Below are positions 43,168 through 52,444 of a stretch of DNA of 64,000 nucleotides, piece after piece; position 1 is the stretch's first letter, and each line of letters opens with the position of its first letter. A model generated the notes under the pieces. The model made no database searches. It was given only the letters and a program-made list of their open reading frames with translations, and was not told the origin of the DNA. This stretch comes from Lentimicrobiaceae bacterium. GTDB lineage: Bacteria > Bacteroidota > Bacteroidia > Bacteroidales > Lentimicrobiaceae. The DNA is taken from the NCBI GenBank assembly GCA_020636745.1, contig JACJXH010000009.1, forward strand, positions 62,001 through 126,000. The letters are read 5' to 3'. A program made the position numbers and the translations under genes.

Positions 43168-44181
43168 TTATAACTCAACAATAATTTTGCCTGTTTGCCC
43201 GGCTTCTAGCATGCGATTGAGCTCTTCCGGCACTTCAGCCAGAGAGATAGAGCGGGAAATGTGATGCAAATGTTCGGAAATAAGTTTTTCAGAGATTAAT
43301 TTCCATATTTCGAGCCTGCGAGGCATGGGCGTTTCAGCAGCGGCGATGCCAATGAGTCTGACAGCTCTCAGAATAAATGGGAAAACTGAGACATCAAGTG
43401 TGGCAGAAGCCAGCATACCACAGTTGCAAACAATTCCTCGTTCCATTGTTGACCTTAAGACAGTGGAAAGTGTTGCACCGCCAACAGTGTCGAGTGCGGC
43501 CATCCAGCGGGCAGGAAGTAAGGCTTTTTCTGATTTGTCATTTAAAATACTGCGATCAATTATTTCAGCAGCGCCTATTTTCAACAGGAACTGTTCAGCT
43601 TCTTTTTTGCCGGTAGAGGCAACAACCTGATATCCGGCTGCTGATAACATGGCAACGGCCATTGAACCAACAGCTCCGGTGGCGCCAGTAACGAGAATTT
43701 TACCCGAATCGGGCTTGATATCATGTTTCATAAATTCGAAAATGGCACTTGCTGCAGTAAATCCGGAGGTTCCTATAATCATGCATTCTTTTAAACTCAA
43801 GCTGTTGGGTTTCATTACAACCCATTTTTCAGGAACTCTGATAAACTCGGCAAACCCACCGCTTGTATTCATTCCAAGGTCGTAGCCGCACACAATGACT
43901 TCATCGCCTTTTTTGAAAATATTACCTGATGATTCTACTACAGTGCCGGCAGAATCAATGCCTGGCGTGTGAGGGTATTTTCTGGTTATTCCTTTATTTC
44001 CGGAAGCAGACAAAGCATCTTTGTAGTTTAATCCTGAAAATTTAACCCTGATCAGCACTTCACCTTCAGGCAAGTCTGATATTTGTTTTTCTTTTAAAGA
44101 AGATACAAATACGCCCGGTTTTATTTCTTCTGTTACTATTGCTTTGTAAGTTTGATTGTTATGGTTTGAGAAACTGGTCAT
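43168..44181 (-). CDS. YhdH/AcuI-type quinone oxidoreductase-like enzyme
   Basis: 337 residues of the medium-chain dehydrogenase/reductase superfamily, without the zinc cysteines of alcohol dehydrogenases. Seen are VKFSGLNYKDALSASG, PHTPGIDSAGTVVES, GTSGFTAASAIFEF, the NADPH site VTGATGAVGSMAVAML, and GIAAAETPMPRR. This is the YhdH/YhfP subfamily, which includes acrylyl-CoA reductase AcuI. It likely reduces an activated double bond with NADPH. It is divergent from the succinate CoA-transferase (212 bp apart), which makes a CoA-ester substrate reasonable but not proven. Confidence 0.88.
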   Translation of the reverse strand: MTSFSNHNNQTYKAIVTEEIKPGVFVSSLKEKQISDLPEGEVLIRVKFSGLNYKDALSASGNKGITRKYPHTPGIDSAGTVVESSGNIFKKGDEVIVCGYDLGMNTSGGFAEFIRVPEKWVVMKPNSLSLKECMIIGTSGFTAASAIFEFMKHDIKPDSGKILVTGATGAVGSMAVAMLSAAGYQVVASTGKKEAEQFLLKIGAAEIIDRSILNDKSEKALLPARWMAALDTVGGATLSTVLRSTMERGIVCNCGMLASATLDVSVFPFILRAVRLIGIAAAETPMPRRLEIWKLISEKLISEHLHHISRSISLAEVPEELNRMLEAGQTGKIIVEL

Positions 44182-44258
44182 TGTTCAATTCTTTGGTATG
44201 CAGATATTTGTATATAAAAAAATAGCTGCCAATTAAAAAAGCTCGTTTGATTTATTTA

Positions 44259-44266
44259 TACTTTTG
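44259..44266 (+). promoter_or_regulatory. Putative -7 element of the CoA-transferase gene
   Basis: TACTTTTG, 127 bp before the ATG at 44394, without a well-spaced -33. Confidence 0.35.
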
Positions 44267-44393
44267 CACTGTTTTTCGATTAACAGGTCTGCAAAGATGT
44301 GAAGTTATTACAAATAATGGCCTGTTATGGCACTAATTTTATTCAATATTTTTGATGAGGTGCATCAGAAATTAACTTGTTAATACTCAAAAA

Positions 44394-45893
44394 ATGGCAC
44401 TAAAATTTATTTCAGCAGAAGAAGCAGCCAGTTACATCAACCATGATGATGTTGTAGGTTTCAGTGGTTTTACGCCTGCAGGTTCAGTTAAATCTATTCC
44501 TGTAGCAATTGGAGAGAGGGCAAAAGAAGCACATGCTCAAGGTAAACCATTCAAAATTGGGATGATTACCGGCGCATCCACTGGCGATTCACTTGATGGT
44601 TCGCTGGCAAGGGCTGAAGCTGTGAAATTTAGAACTCCCTATCAGTCCAATCCGGATATGCGCAACCTGATTAATTCAGGTAAAGCCGATTACTTTGATT
44701 CACATCTTTCGGTTGTCGGGCAAAATATCCGTTATGGTTTTCTGGGTAAGATTAATTGGGGAATCATTGAAGCCTGCGATGTTACAGAGCAAGGTGAAAT
44801 CGTACTTACTACCGGAGTTGGAATTTCACCAACCATTTGTCAGGTGGCCGACCGTTTGCTTATTGAACTGAATGGCTTTCATCCGAAAGCCCTGCGTGGA
44901 ATGCATGATATCATTGTGGTAAAAGATCCTCCCAACAGAAGAGAAATTCCCATTTATCGTCCTTCCGACAGGGCTGGTGCTGAAGTGATTAAGGTTGACC
45001 CGTCAAAAATTGCCGGCGTTGTTATTACAAATCATCCCGATGAAGTTGGCTCGTTTGCAAAAACCGATGCTGTTACCGATATGATTGGCCAGAATGTGGC
45101 TGACTTTCTTTCCAGAGAGCTGAAGCAAGGTCGCATTCCTTCTTCATTTCTTCCATTGCAATCAGGCGTTGGAAATATTGCCAATGCAGTATTGTCGGCT
45201 CTGGGCTCCCATAAAGGCATTCCTGATTTTGAAATGTATACCGAAGTTATTCAGGACAGCGTGATTGACCTTATGGATCAGGGAAGAGTTAAGTTTGCCA
45301 GTGGTTGTTCGTTAACCGTTTCTCCTGAAAAGCTGAAACATGTGTACGATAGGTTAGACTTTTTCCACAAACGAATCGTATTGCGTCCCCAGGAAATCTC
45401 AAACAGTCCCGAAGTAGCCCGGCGAATTGGAATTATTTCTATCAATACAGCTATTGAGGCCGATTTATTTGGGAATGTGAATAGTACCAACGTAATGGGA
45501 CGTAAAATGATGAATGGAATTGGAGGCTCAGGCGATTTTACCCGTAATGCCTATATTTCAATCTTTACCTGCCCTTCTGTAGCTAAAGGTGGAAAAATAA
45601 GTGCTTTTGTTCCTATGGTTTCACATACTGACCACAATGAACATTCTGTACAGGTGGTTATTACTGAACAAGGAATTGCCGATTTACGCTCCAAGTCGCC
45701 CAGAGAAAAAATGCAGGCAATCATTGAAAATTGTGTTCACCCTGATTACAAACAAGCTTTAAGCGATTATGCTCATTTGGCTGGTGATACCCACACGCCA
45801 TGTACTCTTGCAGCTGCTTTTGGTATGCATCAGGAGTTTGAAAAATCAGGCGATATGCGAAATATTGACTGGGGCGAGTGCTTTAAAAAATAG
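44394..45893 (+). CDS. Acetyl-CoA:succinate CoA-transferase family protein
   Basis: 499 residues, the typical length of the AarC/SCACT family. Recognisable are VVGFSGFTPAGSVKSIP, GASTGDSLDGSLARA, VVGQNIRYGFLGKINWGIIE, the central QSGVGNIANAVLSAL and YTEVIQDSVIDLMDQG, in which Glu is the catalytic residue that forms the CoA thioester, and IGGSGDFTRNAYIS. It transfers CoA between acyl donors such as acetyl-CoA or propionyl-CoA and succinate in energy metabolism. An intrinsic terminator follows. Confidence 0.95.
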   Translation: MALKFISAEEAASYINHDDVVGFSGFTPAGSVKSIPVAIGERAKEAHAQGKPFKIGMITGASTGDSLDGSLARAEAVKFRTPYQSNPDMRNLINSGKADYFDSHLSVVGQNIRYGFLGKINWGIIEACDVTEQGEIVLTTGVGISPTICQVADRLLIELNGFHPKALRGMHDIIVVKDPPNRREIPIYRPSDRAGAEVIKVDPSKIAGVVITNHPDEVGSFAKTDAVTDMIGQNVADFLSRELKQGRIPSSFLPLQSGVGNIANAVLSALGSHKGIPDFEMYTEVIQDSVIDLMDQGRVKFASGCSLTVSPEKLKHVYDRLDFFHKRIVLRPQEISNSPEVARRIGIISINTAIEADLFGNVNSTNVMGRKMMNGIGGSGDFTRNAYISIFTCPSVAKGGKISAFVPMVSHTDHNEHSVQVVITEQGIADLRSKSPREKMQAIIENCVHPDYKQALSDYAHLAGDTHTPCTLAAAFGMHQEFEKSGDMRNIDWGECFKK

Positions 45894-45959
45894 TAGTTCT
45901 AAGTGCTGTTTTTAAGCATGAGTGCTTAGTTTAACCAAATCAAATTTGAACAGGAGTAG

Positions 45960-45992
45960 CCGATCCCGGATAATACCCGGATCGGTTTTTTT
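45960..45992 (+). terminator. Terminator of the CoA-transferase gene
   Basis: CCGATC...GATCGG with an inner CCGG/CCGG-like stem (one mismatch), loop ATAATA, then seven T. Confidence 0.85.
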
Positions 45993-46025
45993 ATTGTTTT
46001 ATGTTACAATTTGTAATTTTGGAAA

Positions 46026-46787
46026 ATGAAATTCTACACTTTTATTCTTCTTTTACTGATATTTCCTGTGCTCACTGAGGCTCAGGTTTTGAACATTGAA
46101 CGCGAGAGAATTAAAACCGATACGACAGGTTGGTCAGGCACCGGTAAGTTGTCGTTGAATCTTCTGAGCAATCTTGAGCGCTTTACCCAGGTTGGCCTGA
46201 ATTTGCATGTTCAATATAAAACCCAAAGAAGCCTCTATCTGGCCTTGTCGGATTATGAGGTCATAAAATCTGAAAAAGATGATTTCTCAAACAAAGGTAT
46301 GCAGCACCTGAGGTATAATTATAAACTGAATAAGTTTCTTACACTTGAAGGATTTACACAGGCACAATTTAATAAGGTGTTAAATTTGAAATTCAGAGGG
46401 TTGGTGGGAGCTGGCACCCGGTTTAAAATTCTGGGACGCGATAACTTCAGAATTTACTCAGGATTGGCTTACATGTTTGAGCACGAAGTTCCGCAAAGTG
46501 ATGCTGTTTCCGTTGCAGAAAACAATCACCGTTTAAGTTCCTATGTGTCATTTACTTTAAAGCTGAACAGTAATTTCAGCTTGATAAATACGTCATATTT
46601 TCAACCACGGATTGATTATTTTACCGATTACCGAATTGCCAACAATTTGAATATGGTTTTTAAAATTACCCGTCGTTTGTCTTATGCACTGATGTTGGAG
46701 CACCTGATTGATAACAGGCCTTTAAAGTCAATTCCCCGTGAAATTTACAGTTTGAGAAATACGCTGATTCTGGATTTTGGCAAGTAG
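46026..46787 (+). CDS. DUF481 family outer membrane protein
   Basis: 253 residues with a signal peptide (residues 1-18, ending LTEAQ). The mature part is strand-rich and aromatic, with GTGKLSLNLLSNLERF, KGMQHLRYNYKLNKFLTLEGF, VGAGTRFKIL and RIYSGLAYMFE, as in the DUF481 family of salt-induced outer membrane proteins. Exact function is unknown. A TAATTTTG element at 46014-46021 lies so close to the start that the mRNA could be leaderless if it is used. The gene stands alone. Confidence 0.85.
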   Translation: MKFYTFILLLLIFPVLTEAQVLNIERERIKTDTTGWSGTGKLSLNLLSNLERFTQVGLNLHVQYKTQRSLYLALSDYEVIKSEKDDFSNKGMQHLRYNYKLNKFLTLEGFTQAQFNKVLNLKFRGLVGAGTRFKILGRDNFRIYSGLAYMFEHEVPQSDAVSVAENNHRLSSYVSFTLKLNSNFSLINTSYFQPRIDYFTDYRIANNLNMVFKITRRLSYALMLEHLIDNRPLKSIPREIYSLRNTLILDFGK

Positions 46788-46862
46788 GTAACAATAAAAA
46801 GCAAGTGCAATGTCCGAGCCGGTGAATTGCACTTGCGTGAATACGTGGATACCCGGTGCGGA

Positions 46863-47294
46863 TCAAATTCTCTCAACCATCACAAATTCAAAGAGATCTG
46901 CCATGGTTTCAAAGGCGTAGTATTCGTCCCACCCTGTGAGGTCAAGAACCTGAAACTTGTTTTCAGGTTGATTATATACATAAACTTCTTCGTCTGATCG
47001 CCCGAACAAGATGCAGCCGGGGAGGCGATCAGCAATTCCCCACTGTTGATTTTGGGCCGACAAGTCTAAATGTTCCGCTGTTTCGTTTGAATGAAGCGAA
47101 AAGATGTAAATCCCATTGTAGAAAAATCCGTTTGTTAAAAGAAAAAAATCAGTAAACTCGCCGGACCAGGGGTAACCTTGTGCTTTCATCTGTTGGGCAT
47201 ATTCTTCAATTTCAGCAGATTTGCTTGCGCTGTAAACTTCAGCATAATCAATGGTTTTAGCCCATTTGACAAGTTGTTGAATGTTTTTTTTCAT
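46863..47294 (-). CDS. SMI1/KNR4 (SUKH) superfamily protein, YrhA-like
   Basis: 143 residues, no signal peptide. The segments LVKWAKTIDYAEVY, FTDFFLLTNGFFYNGIYIFSL, LFGRSDEEVYVYNQPENKFQVLD and ADLFEFV show the SUKH fold: the LxxTNG motif, then the FG.s..eeeyvY strand and a C-terminal helix. SUKH proteins often neutralise secreted toxins in contact-dependent competition, but many are stand-alone. No toxin or secretion gene is adjacent, so an immunity role cannot be claimed here. Confidence 0.72.
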   Translation of the reverse strand: MKKNIQQLVKWAKTIDYAEVYSASKSAEIEEYAQQMKAQGYPWSGEFTDFFLLTNGFFYNGIYIFSLHSNETAEHLDLSAQNQQWGIADRLPGCILFGRSDEEVYVYNQPENKFQVLDLTGWDEYYAFETMADLFEFVMVERI

Positions 47295-47411
47295 TCGGCA
47301 GAATGGTTAAGAGGTTTGATAATTTGGGGAGATTAAAGGCTTTGGTTAACTTTTATATATTTGGGTTAAACTTAATTCTGATAGGGGTTAAATTTCCTGA
47401 CAGATCTGTCA

Positions 47412-48254
47412 TTAAACTTTGAGATTAGGATGAAACAAATGTACGTCTCTCTGTGGGAAAGGAATCTGTACATTGTTTTCCCTGAACTTCCGATCGATGG
47501 TGTACCTTAGTTTGCTTTTAACATTTTCGCAACGGAATGATTCATTTGTCCAAAAGAGAAGTTGAAAGTTAAGCGAAGATTCACCGAAATCGCTGAATCT
47601 GACAAATGGCTCAGGCTTAGTTTCAACAGCCTGATTTTCTTTGGCACTTTCAAGAAGCAATCTGGTAACCAGTTCAACATCTGACCCATAGGCCACTCCT
47701 ACTTCTACCTGGAAACGCGTAGTGCTTTGATCCTGGCTCCAGTTTATGACTTTATCGCTGATAAATTTTGAATTAGGAATAATCATGGTAATGTCATCTC
47801 TTGTTCTGATTTTAGATGTCCTTAAGCCAATCATAGTTACTTTTCCAACAATGTCATTTTCAAGTTGAATGATCTCACCAACTTTAAGATTGCCTTCGAA
47901 AAGAAGGATAATGCCAGATACCAGGTCGTTGAAAATCTGCTGAATACCAAAACCTAAACCTACCAATAGCGCAGCTGAGCCGGCCAACATAAGATTTAAA
48001 TTGACTCCAAAATTTTCCAGTGCAAACAGAATAAATACAATCCAAATGAAATACCGGAGAATGCTGTAAATGGAAAATGAAGTGCCTTTGTCAATTTTGC
48101 CTTCTTTTACCCGTTTATGAAAGAATCTTTTAATAATTTTCAGAAAAAATAAGGTGAGCAGAAACAGAATAATGATGACAATCAGACTGTAAGCACTAAT
48201 TGTGAGGTTGCCTAAATTTACCAGTTTATAGGATAGTATTTCTTTTATGTTCAT
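47412..48254 (-). CDS. Small mechanosensitive channel (MscS family)
   Basis: 280 residues from the ATG at 48254 (MNIKEILSY); longer starts at TTG 48353 or ATG 48323/48299 are possible. Two or three N-terminal transmembrane helices, the pore helix segment LAGSAALLVGLGFGIQQIFNDLVSGIILLFEGNLKVGE and the beta domain VGKVTMIGLRTSKIRTRDDITMIIPNSKF, ending VEVGVAYGSDVELV, identify an MscS-type channel. It releases solutes upon membrane tension during osmotic downshock. It stands alone. Confidence 0.92.
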   Translation of the reverse strand: MNIKEILSYKLVNLGNLTISAYSLIVIIILFLLTLFFLKIIKRFFHKRVKEGKIDKGTSFSIYSILRYFIWIVFILFALENFGVNLNLMLAGSAALLVGLGFGIQQIFNDLVSGIILLFEGNLKVGEIIQLENDIVGKVTMIGLRTSKIRTRDDITMIIPNSKFISDKVINWSQDQSTTRFQVEVGVAYGSDVELVTRLLLESAKENQAVETKPEPFVRFSDFGESSLNFQLLFWTNESFRCENVKSKLRYTIDRKFRENNVQIPFPQRDVHLFHPNLKV

Positions 48255-48548
48255 GAAAGTAAAATTAGTAAAAGTCGCGTTTGATAAAGTTGTTTTCATG
48301 GAAATATTTTTTTTAAAATTCATACGTCTTCTTACAGTTATCTGATGCAACAATAAAATATGGGACCTCGGAAGAAGTCATCTCATGTATTTTAGAATTG
48401 GTTTGGTTAAGAAGTTACTTTGCCCGGAAACTGGGATAAATATCAGTTTTGGATTTTCCTGGAAAGGCCGATCTTACGCAAATGGCTCTGCATAAGCAAA
48501 AGCCTGATATTTGAAGATGTAATACGGGGAATGAAGAGAGATTAATAC

Positions 48549-48556
48549 TATTTTTG
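48549..48556 (+). promoter_or_regulatory. Putative -7 element of the PAS kinase gene
   Basis: TATTTTTG, 20 bp before the ATG at 48576; no clear -33. Confidence 0.35.
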
Positions 48557-48575
48557 CGAGCACTGGATAAAGACT

Positions 48576-49739
48576 ATGAAAAAGCAGAACAAAACTGAAA
48601 CATCAGAAACATATTACGCTTCGGCAGACCATAGCAGCGTTGATGATATACTTGCAACCTATTCTCAACTATCAGAAGAGGTTCAGCTGCGTATGATTTC
48701 TGATGCTATGCCCGATATTGCGTTGATTCTTTCGCCTAACCGTGAAATTGTTTTTTCAAACAAGGCTTTGGTGTCTTTGCTTGGCTTGTCTGAAGAAAAG
48801 TCGGTATTGGGCCTGCGGCCGGGCGAATTGCTGAATTGTATTCATGCATCGGAAACCGGCAATGGTTGTGGAACCTCGGTCTCGTGCAGGTATTGTGGTG
48901 CCGTAAATGCCATTCTTGAATGTCAGAAAACCGGTCAATCTGTAAAAAGTGAATGCAGAATTACTTCATTGGTAAACGGGCAAAATCAGTCATATGACTT
49001 GCAGGTGAATGCAAGTCCGTACATGTTCAATGCAAAAAAATACATTATTTTTACGATTAAGGATATCAGCGATAGCAAAAGAAGACGTGCGTTGGAGCGA
49101 ATGTTTTTTCATGATGTACTCAATACAGCTACGGGCCTCAATGGATTAATCGGTGCATTAAAAGAATCGCAAGATCCTGATGAAATGAGAGAAGTGCTTG
49201 AATTTGCTGAAAAAGCCAGTCATGACCTGATTGAGGATTTGATTTCGCAAAGAGCATTAAGTGCGGCCGAAAACGGAGATTTGGAATTAAAGATCAGCAG
49301 GTTTTCTTCTCTGCAAATTTTGCACGATGTGGCAGCTTACCTGTCCCATCATGAAACTGCCACTGGTAAAAGGATTTACGTTGAACCTTTATCACATGGC
49401 ATTCAAATGGAGAGTGATTCTCAGTTGCTGAAGCGGGTGTTAATCAATCTGGTTAAAAATGCTTTGGAAGCCAGTCCGGTTGGGGCCATGGTTAGTTTAA
49501 GTTCTCGGGTAACCGACAGAACCATCAGTTTTTGTGTGAAGAATTCCACTTTTATGCCCGTGCATATACAAACTCAGATATTTCAGCGTTCGTTTTCCAC
49601 TAAAGGAGCGGATAGGGGCATAGGAACCTATTCGGTTAAACTATTAACCAACAGGTATTTGAAAGGCAATGTAACTTTTGAAACAAATGAGGTTGATGGT
49701 ACAACTTTTAAAATTGAGCTCCCTCTTGGGATTAAATAA
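48576..49739 (+). CDS. Soluble PAS sensor histidine kinase with Cys-rich motif
   Basis: 387 residues, no membrane segment. One PAS domain (about 40-165) with a cysteine motif: C88, C98, C104 and C107 in NCIHASETGNGCGT and CRYCGAVNAIL, plus C116. This pattern recurs in many PAS kinases and suggests a metal or redox ligand site. The kinase core has the phospho-acceptor H179 in ERMFFHDVLN (HisKA-like), VLINLVKNALEASP (HATPase N box), and a G-rich GADRGIGTYSVKLL. It has no receiver. The adjacent receiver-only gene is convergent (46 bp apart) and is a plausible partner. Confidence 0.88.
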   Translation: MKKQNKTETSETYYASADHSSVDDILATYSQLSEEVQLRMISDAMPDIALILSPNREIVFSNKALVSLLGLSEEKSVLGLRPGELLNCIHASETGNGCGTSVSCRYCGAVNAILECQKTGQSVKSECRITSLVNGQNQSYDLQVNASPYMFNAKKYIIFTIKDISDSKRRRALERMFFHDVLNTATGLNGLIGALKESQDPDEMREVLEFAEKASHDLIEDLISQRALSAAENGDLELKISRFSSLQILHDVAAYLSHHETATGKRIYVEPLSHGIQMESDSQLLKRVLINLVKNALEASPVGAMVSLSSRVTDRTISFCVKNSTFMPVHIQTQIFQRSFSTKGADRGIGTYSVKLLTNRYLKGNVTFETNEVDGTTFKIELPLGIK

Positions 49740-49784
49740 ATTGTAGTGGATTTTGATTATTTCAGCATGCAGAAACGGGGGTAA

Positions 49785-50201
49785 TTAATTGATGTATTTC
49801 ATGATCAACTCGATTAATTCTGCTGCTTTGATCGGTTTGGGAATGTAATCGTCGCATCCGGCCTTCAGAAATACTTCCCTGTCGCCAGGTATAGCAAAGG
49901 CTGTAGTTGCAATAATGGGAATGGAAGGCTTTAACTTTTTGATTTCACGTGTGGCTTCTACACCATTCATCACCGGCATTTTTATATCCATCAGAATTAG
50001 ATTGATGTTGGCGTCTAATTCAATATATTCAACGGCTTCAAGCCCGTTGTTGGCTCTTAGTAGCTCAAATCCTGCTTTTTTTAGAAGTTTTTCGACATAG
50101 CGGAAGTTAGATTCTTCATCTTCTGCAACAAGTATTTTTAACCCGGCAGGTGCCTGATGGCTGCTTTTGATTGAATGTTCAGATGAATGCTGTTCGCTCA
50201 T
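49785..50201 (-). CDS. Stand-alone receiver domain protein
   Basis: 138 residues: a short N-terminal Ser/His-rich extension (MSEQHSSEHS..) and a single receiver domain. Phospho-acceptor D72 (LILMDIKMPVMNGVEATREIKK), acidic pair near residue 28 (VAEDEESNFRY) and the PKPIK lysine at about 122 are intact. There is no output domain. Its sequence is very similar to the receiver of the hybrid kinase at 17813-20770 (both with NF.Y...LLKK, RA.NGL.AVE and AGCDDYI.KPIK), suggesting a common origin. It probably passes phosphate by protein contact or through an Hpt protein. Confidence 0.9.
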   Translation of the reverse strand: MSEQHSSEHSIKSSHQAPAGLKILVAEDEESNFRYVEKLLKKAGFELLRANNGLEAVEYIELDANINLILMDIKMPVMNGVEATREIKKLKPSIPIIATTAFAIPGDREVFLKAGCDDYIPKPIKAAELIELIMKYIN

Positions 50202-50525
50202 GTTATATAAAATCTAAGGTTATCATATTAGTTTTAACTTCACACCAGGCAGAGAACCCACAAATAAAAGGGTTGAAATTTTATCGTATTATTCTATAAA
50301 CGAAAATACAAAAAAAAGGTAGATTCTGTGCATAGAAAAAGCGTACTGAAACGAAAAAACGCTGTAAGTACTAATTGGTATTGATTTCGTTTTACTAAAG
50401 AACAAATTGCAACTGAATTTGTTTGCACGAAAGTTTATCCAGGATTTTCCGGATTGCTTAATTGAAAAGGCTTTTCATACATTTTGAAGCACAGGGTAAT
50501 AGATTATAATGGGATGAGTAAAAAT
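50202..50525. other. Intergenic region between receiver gene and T9SS protein gene
   Basis: About 320 bp without a gene. It should contain the promoter of the receiver gene (minus strand), but no clear TAnnTTTG element is visible. Confidence 0.4.
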
Positions 50526-50558
50526 AAAAAAGCCATTCTCTTGAGAATGGCTTTTTCA
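50526..50558 (-). terminator. Terminator of the secreted BNR/FN3 protein gene
   Basis: AAAAGCCATTCTC-TT-GAGAATGGCTTTT: a 13-bp perfect stem with A/T runs on both sides, 18 bp after the stop codon of the minus-strand gene. Confidence 0.9.
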
Positions 50559-50575
50559 GGTTTTATCAATCAGGA

Positions 50576-52159
50576 TTATCTGATGCTGATTTTGCGGGTA
50601 ATAACCCCTTGTTTTGTGCTAATGCTCAACAGGTAAAGTCCTGAAGGCATTTCTGAAGTGTTAATGCTCAGATTATTGGAGGCTGCATTGGTTTCAAAAA
50701 CAAGGCGGCCAGCGATGTTGTAGATTTTTGCATTGCTGATTTCTACGCCGGCATTGATATTGAGGACGTTAACTGAAGGATTAGGGAAGATGTTTAACTG
50801 TACAAGTTCGTTGTTTTCAACACCTACACCAGTAATTTCAACAGCTACAGGGCCTGCTGGAGTTGATTCTCCGGCATCGTAAACAGCTGTAACCTGATAG
50901 CTATATGAGCCATTTCCCAGGTCGAGATCGCTGTAGAAGTTGTCGGTAATCTGGTTGGCAATTTTTGTTCCATTGCGCCAAACATTGTATCCGATTAAAG
51001 CACGGGTTCCTGAAGGAGCATCCCATGTAAGGTCAACATTATTGCCATCAACAACAGTAGCCTGCAGGTTGGTTGGAGGTAAAGGCTGTTCAAGAATGCC
51101 ATTGAATTTATACATTCCGCCAACAGTGTTGCTTTCATTGAAAGCTCCGCACCATCCTGTCATATTGTCAATCCAGTCAGTAGCAAGAAACTGGGTTCCT
51201 TCTGTATCAGGGAAGAATGACCATGTATGAGCGCCATCAAAACTATAGGCGATACCTGTTAAACCAGTTGCAGCACCTGTACAAACCCATGTGTTAGGTG
51301 TGCCAGGAACATAAGCAAAATCATTGGTCAGGACAGTGCCTGTTGTTGTAACAGCAGCCCAGGTTACACCACCGTCAAAAGTTTCTGACATGGCTCCAGT
51401 TGTACCACTGCTTTTATCCATGGCTATTCCGTGCATTTCGTTGCGGAATTCAACGTCAACAAATTTGTTGGTAAGGGTGGTTGCTGAAACTTCCCATGTA
51501 AGACCTTTGTCGGCTGAACGGTACACACGGCCTTTGTTAGTTCCAAACCAGATATGATCACCAACTGCTGAGTAATAACCAACTACACCCCATTCTCCTG
51601 AAACAGGAGCAGGAATATTGGCGCCATCAACTGCAGTCCAGGTTGTTCCGCCGTCGGTGGTTGTGTATAATTCAAAGTCACCATTAATGGGGTCACCCTG
51701 GCAAAAGCCATTGTTTGCATCAAAGAAATGAACAACGTTGGGGAATGAAGCTGCATTGGTAAACAGTGCAGTTTCCTGTTTATTCCATGTAGCACCACCA
51801 TCAGTTGTTACATAAATGCCCTGAGGCAAAGAACCTGACGACCTGTACAAAGGCATATAAGCAGTATTTGCATCAATGGCGCAAATCATAGCAGGCTCAA
51901 GGCCAGTAGCATTGTTTACAACACCGGCTGTCCATAAATCACCACCATTGGTTGTTTTGGTAAATTCTGCGATTTCAGCAGCTGTTCCGCTTCCATCGTA
52001 AGCAGTAGCCCATACAATCTGATCACTTACAGCGTGCATAAATTTGATACCGCGTGATGCTTCAGTAAATCCAGATGCCTGTGGAAGCCACTGGGCCATA
52101 CTGCTGAAAGAAATTGCCACAAGGGCGATAAGTGTAAAAATCCGTTTCATCATAATCAT
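50576..52159 (-). CDS. T9SS-exported BNR/Ycf48-like repeat and FN3 protein
   Basis: 527 residues with a signal peptide (to about 22, SFSSMAQ). Residues 23-345 form a beta-propeller of repeated TTDGGATWN/TTDGGTTWT/SADKGLTWEV motifs (BNR/photosystem assembly Ycf48-like). A fibronectin type III domain (about 355-445, PPTNLQATV..VDLTWDAP) follows. The last about 75 residues (QLNIFPNPSVNVLNI..MPSGLYLLSI) are a T9SS type A sorting domain. It is probably a secreted or surface-attached protein with unknown ligand. Several ATG codons at 52159, 52153 and 52150 could start it. Confidence 0.9.
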   Translation of the reverse strand: MIMMKRIFTLIALVAISFSSMAQWLPQASGFTEASRGIKFMHAVSDQIVWATAYDGSGTAAEIAEFTKTTNGGDLWTAGVVNNATGLEPAMICAIDANTAYMPLYRSSGSLPQGIYVTTDGGATWNKQETALFTNAASFPNVVHFFDANNGFCQGDPINGDFELYTTTDGGTTWTAVDGANIPAPVSGEWGVVGYYSAVGDHIWFGTNKGRVYRSADKGLTWEVSATTLTNKFVDVEFRNEMHGIAMDKSSGTTGAMSETFDGGVTWAAVTTTGTVLTNDFAYVPGTPNTWVCTGAATGLTGIAYSFDGAHTWSFFPDTEGTQFLATDWIDNMTGWCGAFNESNTVGGMYKFNGILEQPLPPTNLQATVVDGNNVDLTWDAPSGTRALIGYNVWRNGTKIANQITDNFYSDLDLGNGSYSYQVTAVYDAGESTPAGPVAVEITGVGVENNELVQLNIFPNPSVNVLNINAGVEISNAKIYNIAGRLVFETNAASNNLSINTSEMPSGLYLLSISTKQGVITRKISIR

Positions 52160-52380
52160 TTTTTTGGTTTAACAATAAGTTCAGATGTGTGCAAATATAA
52201 CTATTACTCGGATATTGCAAGGGTTTTTTAAACTAAATGAGGATTCCGGTCGATAATTTTAGATGAATCAAAGTTAAGCAATTTATATCATTAAATAGGT
52301 CAGTAAAACCAATTTGATAGTTGAAAATTGTTAATTTTTGATTTCTGTGCTTCCGGAATTTAACTCTTCGTGAGTGATTG

Positions 52381-52411
52381 TTTGGAGCAGTTCTTTAAAT
52401 TCTTACTTTTG
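52381..52411 (+). promoter_or_regulatory. Putative ffh promoter
   Basis: TTTG (52381-52384), 19-bp spacer, TACTTTTG (52404-52411), 34 bp before the ATG. Full consensus match. Confidence 0.7.
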
Positions 52412-52444
52412 CATCGCTGATAACTATTCAGGAGATCTCATATT

